From positions 968,554 through 1,032,553 of the forward strand of contig JAJDEB010000036.1 of assembly GCA_029260015.1 (NCBI GenBank): a stretch of 64,000 bases of DNA. Reading direction: 5' to 3'. Position 1 is the stretch's first letter. Every line of letters starts with the position of its first letter. The stretch is from Phycisphaerae bacterium. Lineage in GTDB: Bacteria; Planctomycetota; Phycisphaerae; UBA1845. The notes beneath the pieces are model-generated. The model searched no databases, had not been told where the DNA came from, and was given only the letters and a program-made list of their open reading frames with translations. The translations under genes and the position numbers were made by a program. Below are positions 53,089 to 60,589 of this stretch, piece by piece.

Positions 53089-54219
53089 CTATTGTTTCGA
53101 TTCGAGGCAGTACAGCACGCCGTCGTCGGTACCGATGACGATGCAGTCATGCGCGACGGCTGGCGATGCGGTGATGCTGTCGCCGGCTTCAAAGTGCCAC
53201 GCTTCCTTGCCCGTTTTCGTGTCGATGCCGAACAGCATACCGCGCTGTGTTCCGACGATGGCAACATTGCCCGCAAGCACAGCCGACCCTTCGACGCGAC
53301 CCTTTGCATCAAATGACCACGCAGGGTCGCCGGTTTTCAAATCGAGGCCGTGAACGCTTTTGTCGCGCCCGCCGATAATGACCAGAGTGTCCGTCAAAGC
53401 TGCCGACGCGACGAATGGAAACTGGCGATCGGGATTTTCAAAACGCCACAGAACCTTCGAGTCTTTCCAGTCGACCCCCAGCACTTCGTTGCCATAAGTC
53501 CCAATGAACGCGTATGGCCCTGCAACCGCGGCTGACGATCCCGACACCGAACCGAGCGGCACGTTCGAAATCTCCTTGCCGTCGGCCAGATCGACGACGT
53601 GCATTTTCGAATCGCAGCCCGCAATCAGCACGCGATCCCTAACGATCGCCGGCGTACCGTGAATCTTATCGTCGGTTTGAAACGTCCAAACCGGTTTTCC
53701 AGATGCGCGTTCAAGACAATACAGATTGCCGTCGTACGAGCCGAAAACCAATCGATCACCGGTGAGGTTTATCCCGGAAACAATCGACCCGTCCGTTTTG
53801 AACGTCCAGCGCTCGGAACCGTCTTTGACATTCAGTGCCCGAAGCACGCCGGACTCATCGCCGATGTAAACGACGCCGTCATGGATGGTCGGTGCGGAAC
53901 TGATCGGCGTCGAATCACCAACGACAACTTTCCACCGACCTTTCCCGGTCGAAAAATCGAAGGCGTGTATGGTGCCCATGTCGTCGCCAACCACCACGAT
54001 GTTCTCAGCGATGGCAGCCGCCGTTGTAAACGCCGCGTCCTTGATCGTGTGGCTCCACTTGACCTTTGGCTTGTTCGGAAACGCTGACGTCGAAACGCCG
54101 GTCTGCAATGGGTTACCGCGATACATCCACCAATCGCGATCGGGCTTGTCTTCGGCACGCGCGCTGGCTGCGGTGGCCAGTAGAAACGTCAACATGCATG
54201 TGCGACGGAATCGCAACAC
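53089..54219 (-). CDS. Exported PQQ-like beta-propeller protein (second copy)
   Basis: 376 residues from a GTG with GAGG eight bases upstream. A signal peptide ends at ASARAED (residue 22). Seven or eight blades follow with repeated DLKTGDPAWSFDAKG, ERASGKPVWTFQTDD, NVKDGSERWTFKTDG type strands; about half the length of each repeat is shared with the neighbouring propeller. It is probably a periplasmic scaffold. It starts 18 bases after the half-EamA gene, so it belongs to the same minus-strand run. Confidence 0.87.
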   Translation of the reverse strand: MLRFRRTCMLTFLLATAASARAEDKPDRDWWMYRGNPLQTGVSTSAFPNKPKVKWSHTIKDAAFTTAAAIAENIVVVGDDMGTIHAFDFSTGKGRWKVVVGDSTPISSAPTIHDGVVYIGDESGVLRALNVKDGSERWTFKTDGSIVSGINLTGDRLVFGSYDGNLYCLERASGKPVWTFQTDDKIHGTPAIVRDRVLIAGCDSKMHVVDLADGKEISNVPLGSVSGSSAAVAGPYAFIGTYGNEVLGVDWKDSKVLWRFENPDRQFPFVASAALTDTLVIIGGRDKSVHGLDLKTGDPAWSFDAKGRVEGSAVLAGNVAIVGTQRGMLFGIDTKTGKEAWHFEAGDSITASPAVAHDCIVIGTDDGVLYCLESKQ

Positions 54220-54237
54220 TTGGCTTACCTCAATCGT

Positions 54238-54705
54238 TTATGAAGGTTTGAAGCGAAGCACCATCGCGGTACCGATGGCTGCAACGACGATGCCAATGAA
54301 AAACATCGGGCTGACCGGCTTGGTGGGTTTGTGCCACAGCATCGCGACAATCGTACTCATGATCGGCGCACCGGCGAATACCATCGGCGGAACGACGGCT
54401 GGCTTGCCGCCGTATTTGAAGGCGAACACGATGCCCAGCGCACCCACCGCACCGAGGATTCCGGCGATGAACGAAAACTTGACGCCCTCTGCGCGAAATG
54501 ACCACGGTTCCAGTTTGGCCGCAAGCATGCCAACCAAGACCGCGCCGGCCACCACAAAGTAAGCGATGCCGACGAACAGAAACGCCCGCAGCGGACCCTT
54601 GTCTGCCGCGTCTTTTCCAATGCTGACTTGGCCATGGTGAATGGTGGGGACGTATGCACCCCAGGTTATGACGGTCAACAGTACGAACAACATCCAGGTT
54701 TTCAT
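54238..54705 (-). CDS. Half-size EamA/DMT-like membrane protein
   Basis: 155 residues from the ATG at 54705 (GGAG upstream). Five hydrophobic helices, starting MKTWMLFVLLTVITWGAYVPTI, with a conserved-looking GILGAVGALGIVFAFKYGG and a final IVVAAIGTAMVLRF. This is one EamA repeat, the half-unit of drug/metabolite transporters, which would need to dimerise. The substrate is unknown. It sits between the thioesterase gene and the second propeller gene. Confidence 0.75.
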   Translation of the reverse strand: MKTWMLFVLLTVITWGAYVPTIHHGQVSIGKDAADKGPLRAFLFVGIAYFVVAGAVLVGMLAAKLEPWSFRAEGVKFSFIAGILGAVGALGIVFAFKYGGKPAVVPPMVFAGAPIMSTIVAMLWHKPTKPVSPMFFIGIVVAAIGTAMVLRFKPS

Positions 54706-54764
54706 TCGTCGCTCCAAAATATTGTCGAGATGCCGGTTGAGTCCGGCTCGTTTCATGCAACTCT

Positions 54765-55181
54765 TTATGGATCGCACGGGTGCGCTTCGAGGAGTGCTCG
54801 AATGTTGGGCGGAATATCGATCGAACCAAACGTTCCATCGCCAACTTCGCAGCACACCGTTTTCATTTCACCGTGGGCAACTTCGCGATCGCCACATGCG
54901 AAGTCGTATTCCATGGTCAGGGAACGCCGGCCGATTTTTGCGACGCTGAGTTTGATGGTCAGTTCTTCCTCGAACTTCACCGGCGCAGAATAGGAACAAT
55001 TCACCGCAACGCGTGGCCAACTGACGGTCTTGTCGCCATGTGCGGCGTGTACGCTTTGCCCCATCGAACGCCAAAACGCATGCTCCGCTTCTTCCATGAT
55101 GCGGAAGTAATTGGAAAAATGCATCACGCCAGCCATATCGGTCTCGGCGAACTGCACGGTGCGTTTGAGCTTGAATGCCAT
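54765..55181 (-). CDS. 4HBT (hot-dog) acyl-CoA thioesterase
   Basis: 138 residues from the ATG at 55181; a TTG at 55193 is possible. The hot-dog fold signature VQFAETDMAGVMHFSNYFRIMEEAEHAF (9-36) has the catalytic Asp and nearby residues of the 4-hydroxybenzoyl-CoA thioesterase/YbgC group, followed by VAVNCSYSAPVKFEEEL and LTMEYDFACGD. It hydrolyses short or aromatic acyl thioesters. It lies in the minus-strand run next to the SSS symporter and 3 kb from the chorismate-lyase-like gene, a setting compatible with aromatic-acid chemistry. Confidence 0.88.
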   Translation of the reverse strand: MAFKLKRTVQFAETDMAGVMHFSNYFRIMEEAEHAFWRSMGQSVHAAHGDKTVSWPRVAVNCSYSAPVKFEEELTIKLSVAKIGRRSLTMEYDFACGDREVAHGEMKTVCCEVGDGTFGSIDIPPNIRALLEAHPCDP

Positions 55182-55211
55182 CGATTCGTTCAAAACTTTC
55201 TTATATGCGTT

Positions 55212-56882
55212 TTACTTGCGGCGTGGAAAGAAACGTTCGACGGTTTCGGCGCTGGGCGGTTTGGTCGCCAGCGAAACGAGAATCAGGGCCACCGTCGATG
55301 CACCGACGATGGTCGCCACCGGCATCATTCCACCATAAAGAAACTGACCGCGACTTCCGTAACCCGATTTCGCGAAGAGCCACCACCAGACTACCGCAGC
55401 CGTCAGCACGCAGGCATAGGCACCCATTCGCGTTGTCCGTTTCCAGTAGACGGCGGCGAAAACCAACGGGAACAAACTCGCGAACCCGCTGAAGCACCAT
55501 ACGCCCAACGTAAACACGCTGCCCGGACGAAGCTGGGCCAAACCATAGGTCACCGAAACGATCAACACCACAAAGATGCGACCGCACAAAACTTTTTGCC
55601 GATCACTCAATCGATCCTTACCCGCATAATGGGCGACGATGTCATTCGTAAACATGCTGCCGATGCACAGGAATTGCGAGTCGAGTGAAGACATGATCGC
55701 GGCAAGGATGCCAGCCGTCAGAAATCCGCCGAGCGTGTCATCTGTCAAATCGGCGACCATCTTGACGAGAACAGCATTGGGGTTGCTGAAACCGAACGGA
55801 ATCACCGGTTTGCCATTGATCACCGCAGATGTCGCCCACGCGCCCAACAGCACACATGGCACCCACACAAGCATGATCAGCAGTGGATGAGCAATGACCG
55901 AAAGCTTAAACGACTTCGCACTCTTCGCCGTCAACCAGTGCTGAAACAAATGCGGGAACATCCCAACACTAAGCGGGATAAACATGTACGACAAGAAATG
56001 TAACCAGCTGATGCCTTCGGGTTTGTGCGGAGGCCGGGGCGGCACACCTTTTTCACCTTCGGGCTTAGCCTCCCAAGCGGTCATTCTTTTTTCAAAGACT
56101 TTTTGATCGCCGTGATAGCGCGTCAGTGGATCGTCATCATGCACGGTGCGGCGCATCACGTGCGGGTTGTCTTTGAGGACCATCTCCGTCGCTGCTTGTG
56201 CGCCACCGAGTTTGTCCGAGATTACTGAAAACGTCACCATCCCGAGGATGATAAACACGATGGTCTGGAACGCGTTGGCCCATGCCGTCCCGCGTACGCC
56301 ACCGAAGAAGACGTAGATCAAAACCACCAGGCAAATGCCTGCTGAACCGAGCCAGAACGGAATCGCACCGGCTGCGATTGCTGCAGGTCCGACGCCATGG
56401 GCTGCAAATACTTCTGGAAACGCCCCACCGGTCGTGCGTTCGATGGTGACGCCGGCGGCCATCACTCCGATCAATAGGTATGGAATAATCAGCCCGACGA
56501 GAATCGGAAACAGCACCACGCCGAGTTTGTCGGATTCGAAGCGATCTCGGAAGAACTGGATTTGCGTCGTGTATCCGAACCGCTTTCCGAACGACCACAG
56601 TTTGATGCCCACCAAAAAGAAGCATGCCGAATGCACGATCCCTGACCAGGAGGCCATCATCCCGTACACGCCGATGCCTTCGCGGAATGATTCACCGGTC
56701 GAACCGACGAGCGCGAATGCCGTCATCGTAGTGCCAAACAGTGACATCAAGAGAAGGAATGACCCGATGCCGCGCGACGCCAGGAAGTAGTCAGCCGCCG
56801 TCCCTTTGAACATGCGGCTGCTGACGACACCGAGGGCAAGGAGCAGCGCGAGGTAAATGCAAATAATGATAAACTGGGTCAT
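55212..56882 (-). CDS. Sodium:solute symporter (SSS family)
   Basis: 556 residues with about thirteen membrane helices. The N-terminus ADYFLASRGIGSFLLLMSLFGTTMTAFALVGSTGESFREG is the SSS pattern, followed by GLIIPYLLIGVMAAGVTIERTTGG and FGGVRGTAWANAFQTIVF. A cytoplasmic loop (about 235-285) is charged. Members import substrates such as proline, pantothenate, acetate or sugars with sodium. The start overlaps the stop of the DUF3311 gene by four bases, an arrangement that is typical of DUF3311-SSS pairs. The substrate is not predicted. Confidence 0.93.
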   Translation of the reverse strand: MTQFIIICIYLALLLALGVVSSRMFKGTAADYFLASRGIGSFLLLMSLFGTTMTAFALVGSTGESFREGIGVYGMMASWSGIVHSACFFLVGIKLWSFGKRFGYTTQIQFFRDRFESDKLGVVLFPILVGLIIPYLLIGVMAAGVTIERTTGGAFPEVFAAHGVGPAAIAAGAIPFWLGSAGICLVVLIYVFFGGVRGTAWANAFQTIVFIILGMVTFSVISDKLGGAQAATEMVLKDNPHVMRRTVHDDDPLTRYHGDQKVFEKRMTAWEAKPEGEKGVPPRPPHKPEGISWLHFLSYMFIPLSVGMFPHLFQHWLTAKSAKSFKLSVIAHPLLIMLVWVPCVLLGAWATSAVINGKPVIPFGFSNPNAVLVKMVADLTDDTLGGFLTAGILAAIMSSLDSQFLCIGSMFTNDIVAHYAGKDRLSDRQKVLCGRIFVVLIVSVTYGLAQLRPGSVFTLGVWCFSGFASLFPLVFAAVYWKRTTRMGAYACVLTAAVVWWWLFAKSGYGSRGQFLYGGMMPVATIVGASTVALILVSLATKPPSAETVERFFPRRK

Positions 56883-57130
56883 GGGTTGGCCCCATCGCTG
56901 GTGGTCGTTGGCGCAACGTCATCGTCAAGATCGTCGTCGTCAAGATGGTGAGGCCAACAGTACTTCACGGCCATTCCCCAAAGAATCGCTGCAGCGACGG
57001 ATACCATTGCATGATATGCAAGCCCAATGGGAACCACGCCGCCGATGAGCGGCTTTTCGGTTTCCCACCACCAGAAATCCTGGTGCGCAATCATCAGCAG
57101 CAGGATCAAAGCGTAAACGAGTATTCTCAT
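56879..57130 (-). CDS. DUF3311-like small membrane protein
   Basis: 83 residues. Two helices are visible: MRILVYALILLLMIAHQDFWWWE and VVPIGLAYHAMVSVAAAILWGMAVKYC, then an Asp-rich tail. The PIGLAYH phrase and position directly before an SSS symporter match DUF3311, presumed to be an accessory subunit or assembly helper. It overlaps the symporter by four bases and the flavoprotein before it by four bases, so all three are translationally coupled. Confidence 0.85.
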   Translation of the reverse strand: MRILVYALILLLMIAHQDFWWWETEKPLIGGVVPIGLAYHAMVSVAAAILWGMAVKYCWPHHLDDDDLDDDVAPTTTSDGANP

Positions 57131-58395
57131 ATTAGTGCGGTTTTCTTTTTTGAGGTGTTGTTGGATGGCAATTCGACGTACTTGCCCAGTGCATCGAAGA
57201 TTTCGTTGACTTCGTCATTGAACACGTCACCAATCAGCAGGCGAATTAGATGATCTTTGTATTGCGGGTGGGCTTTGGCAAAATCGCCGAAGCTGAACTC
57301 GCGATCGTAGAATGTGTATACCAGATTCTTGAGCGACGCCATGCCCGCGATGAACGTATCGCCGAATGAACCGAGTCGCCCGCCCGACACGTCGCCATCG
57401 GTCAATCCCGCGTGAATCGTGTCGGCTGCATACTCGCCGCTTTTCAACGCGAGCATCACACCGGAAGAATACACCGGATCAAGAAAACCGAAAGCGTCGC
57501 CAATCAAAACCCAGCCGTCACCGGCGATGCTGGATGACATCTGCGAAAAATCGCTGGTGACGAAGGTCTTGCCAATCTGGGTGGCTGACTCGAGGCGGCG
57601 GGCGATGCCGGGGGTGCGGGCGAGTTCTTCCAGCATGGTTTCCTGCGGATCGTCACCGCGCCCGGTAAACAAAAATGCCGGCGGAGCGACCACCCCGATG
57701 CTGGCAATGTCGTTGGGCAGCGGGATATACCAGAACCACCCTTCCCGATCGGGCATGTGAATGATGATCGTTGCGCCGGAATTCTCGCCCTCGTCGCGGG
57801 TGGCTCCTTTGAAGTATCCGTAGATCGCGCCGTTTTTTAGTTTCGGATCACCATGCCTGATGCGCAGTTGCCTCGAAAGGATCGCCGACTCACCCGTGGC
57901 ATCGACAACCACTGGCGCGAAAAATTCCTTCGACTGCCCCTCAACCGTCGCCGCCACCCCGACAGCGCGCGTACCGTCAAATAAGACCCGATTAACTTTC
58001 GCACCTTCGATGGCTTCCGCGCCATGTTCGCGGGCATTGTCGAGCATCATCTTATCGAACTGGTCACGCGGAACCTGCCATGTTGTCGAACTCGGATGAT
58101 TGCGCCAGCGCGGAAAATAGAACGGTTGCGAGTCTGCACCAGTCGCGTTGACGAACTGCACACTTTGTTTTCGCGGGAAGTCCGACGCTTCGAGCTTTTC
58201 CAACATACCCAATCGCTCGAACGTCCAATAGGTGTGCGGCATCAACGACTCGCCAATGTGATGGCGCGGGAATTGCGTTTTTTCCAGTACGAGAACGCGG
58301 CGACCGTGTTGCGCAAGGATCGTCGCGCAGGTTGCCCCGGCAGGGCCACCGCCCATGATGATGCAGTCGTAAGATTTGTTTGGCTGATTTTTCAT
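57127..58395 (-). CDS. FAD-dependent oxidoreductase, CmlS-type flavin halogenase-like
   Basis: 422 residues. The FAD Rossmann motif is I-M-G-G-G-P-A-G-A-T (13-22). Also present are FPRHHIGESLMP (42-53), a Lys in DFPRKQSVQF (K76) at about the place of the halogenase catalytic Lys, W-F-W-Y-I-P (220-225) fitting the WxWxIP halogenase motif, and GDAFGFLDPVYSSGVM, where CmlS-type enzymes have their covalent-flavin Asp. Together these fit a CmlS-type flavin halogenase, but close relatives such as geranylgeranyl reductases share several features. It lies 26 bases after the chorismate-lyase-like gene. The substrate is unknown; oxidation or halogenation cannot be decided here. Confidence 0.8.
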   Translation of the reverse strand: MKNQPNKSYDCIIMGGGPAGATCATILAQHGRRVLVLEKTQFPRHHIGESLMPHTYWTFERLGMLEKLEASDFPRKQSVQFVNATGADSQPFYFPRWRNHPSSTTWQVPRDQFDKMMLDNAREHGAEAIEGAKVNRVLFDGTRAVGVAATVEGQSKEFFAPVVVDATGESAILSRQLRIRHGDPKLKNGAIYGYFKGATRDEGENSGATIIIHMPDREGWFWYIPLPNDIASIGVVAPPAFLFTGRGDDPQETMLEELARTPGIARRLESATQIGKTFVTSDFSQMSSSIAGDGWVLIGDAFGFLDPVYSSGVMLALKSGEYAADTIHAGLTDGDVSGGRLGSFGDTFIAGMASLKNLVYTFYDREFSFGDFAKAHPQYKDHLIRLLIGDVFNDEVNEIFDALGKYVELPSNNTSKKKTALI

Positions 58396-58421
58396 GATCG
58401 AATCGAACGAATGGACTTGTG

Positions 58422-59003
58422 TTAGGAACCGTTGCGATTGTCGCGGACCACTTCGAGAAGTTCGATCGCCGGCTCATCGTTGCAGTAGATGATTCCGACG
58501 CGACCATAGATGGGATGTTCATGCTTGCGCCCAAAGTGCGAGGCCATCGGCGATTCGGTGTCGAATTTGAGATACCAACGGGGTTCGATACGGCGCAAGA
58601 CTTTATGTCCGACGAGTATATTACCGAGAGGGGTTTCCCCGGCTTCGATCGCTTTGCGAACTTCGGTGCCGACCATGTTCAGATTCATACGCATGATGCC
58701 AAACTCAACCACGAAATCAGGATCCGATGGCAGCGTCAAAAGAATGTTGCGGCTGTACAAATCACCGTCGGCTCGGTTCTGCAGAACATGCAATTCCACA
58801 TCTTCACCGTGGTAATCGCTGAGTTTCTCGGTCATGTGTTCGTTGTGAACGAGCAACTTTCGGTACGTTTCGGGCATCTCATCGGCGTTCACCGGGTCGC
58901 AGCCTTCCACCGAGATGCGATCTTCGTAGAACCAATGGCACAAAGATTCGAGCGCTTCTTCGGCGCTTTTGCACTCAACCAGTCGGAGTTTTTCAGTTTC
59001 CAT
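58422..59003 (-). CDS. Chorismate lyase-like protein (UbiC/DUF98 group)
   Basis: 193 residues from the ATG at 59003, 11 bases inside the stop end of the radical SAM gene. Key stretches are LLVHNEHMTEKLSDYHGEDVEL (50-71), YSRNILLTL with a candidate active Arg (83-91), VVEFGIMRMNL, GETPLGNILVGHKVLRR (122-138) and, near the end, YGRVGIIYCNDEPAIELLEVV with a Glu. The pattern resembles the chorismate lyase/3-hydroxybenzoate synthase fold, so the product may be a hydroxybenzoate. This is a remote resemblance judged by eye. Coupled translation with the radical SAM gene suggests one pathway. Confidence 0.6.
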   Translation of the reverse strand: METEKLRLVECKSAEEALESLCHWFYEDRISVEGCDPVNADEMPETYRKLLVHNEHMTEKLSDYHGEDVELHVLQNRADGDLYSRNILLTLPSDPDFVVEFGIMRMNLNMVGTEVRKAIEAGETPLGNILVGHKVLRRIEPRWYLKFDTESPMASHFGRKHEHPIYGRVGIIYCNDEPAIELLEVVRDNRNGS

Positions 59004-60324
59004 GTGGCAGTTCGCTCCGGAACTCGGGTTCAAAAAAGTACGGCAAAAGCGCATCGATTCGCATGAGGCCCTGCGGGGTCAGGCGAATCTGATCACCGTC
59101 GACTTCTGCAAAGTTAGACTTCTTCATCGCTTCGTAAACATCAGCATATTCCGCGGTGACTTCGACATTGAATTTATCGCGAAAATATCCGGCGTCCACT
59201 TTGCCCAGCTTATGCTGCAATGCTAATTCGCGAATCATCTGCTGCTTGTCGCTGGGAACCAATCCGCGGGCGATGGGCAGTTGTTCATTGGAAATCGCAT
59301 CTAAGTAATCCGCCCAACCACCTTCGTTTTGAAAGTGATTGCCATTGCCATATGAAAACGAAGCCACACCCGTGCCGATCATGTCGGCTCCGCGCCATAG
59401 ACTGTCGCGATAATAAAATCCGTTGTTGTTGTCGCGTTTGACCACCGTGTACGCGCTGGACACCTCATAACCGACCTTGCAGAATTCGTCGAAGGCGTAT
59501 TGCACCCACTTCCGTTTGGTCGGCCAATCGGCAATGGGCACTTCACCATTGGACTCACGGGCTTCGCGGGCGAGCGTGGAATTCTGCGGGACTTCCATCT
59601 GATAAACCGTGAGGTTGTCGGGTTTGAGGGCGAGCGTCTTGGCGACCGTGTCTTCCCATTTGGCGTCGGTGTCGCCGGCCATCCCTGCGATGAGATCGAC
59701 ATTGATCTGATCGAACCCGATCTCGCGAGCCCAATCGTACGCCCGAATGACCTCCGGCGAGCGATGGGCCCGTCCGTTGATCTCGAGCACGTCATCGTCG
59801 AAATGCTCGATGCCGAGGCTCAACCGCGTGACACCGATTTCCTTGATCGCCTTCAACTTGCTCTTTTTGAGCGTACCGGGTTCGCACTCAAACGTGACTT
59901 CGCGAGCTTTCTCCCACCGCCAATGTTTGTTGATCCGATCGACCAAACCGCGAAGTTGATCCGCGCTGAGGTATGAAGGTGTCCCCCCGCCGAAATAAAC
60001 AAACTCGAAATCGCGTCCCTGAAGATAGGGCTTTCGGGAATACAACTCGATCTCGTGGGTCAAGGCGTCAAGGTATTGTTCGATCTCGCCGGAGTTGCGA
60101 TCGGTGTAAACGCGGAAATAGCAAAAGTGGCAGCGCTTCCGGCAGAATGGAATGTGAACGTAAAGGCCCAACGGTGGCGGGTTGTCGCCCGGTGCCTGAT
60201 CCAATCCGTCGAGGACGGCTTGGCGATACCCGGGTCCCCACGCCGAAAACGGAGGGTAGTTGGCGACAAAATAGCTGCCGACCTCGGTGTTGGCGTTCTT
60301 CTGAATGACGTCGAGTTCCAACAT
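58993..60324 (-). CDS. Radical SAM protein, HemN/coproporphyrinogen oxidase-like family
   Basis: 443 residues from the ATG at 60324 (AAGG upstream). The 4Fe-4S motif is H-I-P-F-C-R-K-R-C-H-F-C (57-68, Cys at 61, 65 and 68), followed by YFGGGTPS, FECEPGTLKKSKL, RLSLGIEHFDDDVLEINGRAHRS, and NVDLIAGMAGDTDAKWEDTV, all typical of the HemN family. True HemN acts in anaerobic haem synthesis; relatives include HemW and methyltransferase-type members. The Cys-x3-Cys-x2-Cys plus a fourth position (YF) matches HemN/W. Its place beside a chorismate-lyase-like gene and a flavoprotein suggests a specialised role instead of haem synthesis. Confidence 0.85.
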   Translation of the reverse strand: MLELDVIQKNANTEVGSYFVANYPPFSAWGPGYRQAVLDGLDQAPGDNPPPLGLYVHIPFCRKRCHFCYFRVYTDRNSGEIEQYLDALTHEIELYSRKPYLQGRDFEFVYFGGGTPSYLSADQLRGLVDRINKHWRWEKAREVTFECEPGTLKKSKLKAIKEIGVTRLSLGIEHFDDDVLEINGRAHRSPEVIRAYDWAREIGFDQINVDLIAGMAGDTDAKWEDTVAKTLALKPDNLTVYQMEVPQNSTLAREARESNGEVPIADWPTKRKWVQYAFDEFCKVGYEVSSAYTVVKRDNNNGFYYRDSLWRGADMIGTGVASFSYGNGNHFQNEGGWADYLDAISNEQLPIARGLVPSDKQQMIRELALQHKLGKVDAGYFRDKFNVEVTAEYADVYEAMKKSNFAEVDGDQIRLTPQGLMRIDALLPYFFEPEFRSELPHGN

Positions 60325-60589
60325 GCCAACCTTTCGATCACGACCCACGCATGGCCCGGTGGCCAATGCTCATTCATGTCGCCCCACTTAGTCATACACG
60401 CCAGCCCGGATTATAGCATATTTGAATCTGCTCCACCTGTATGAAGCTGTCACAGCCAATCGGCTGTCTGGCATCGCCATCGACACCATGAACAGTTCAG
60501 AACGCCCGGCAGTTCGACAAATACCGTTCAACTGGATAAGAATCACTCAACGTCATTAACCGAAGCCCAATCCTCCTTGAAACAAAACT

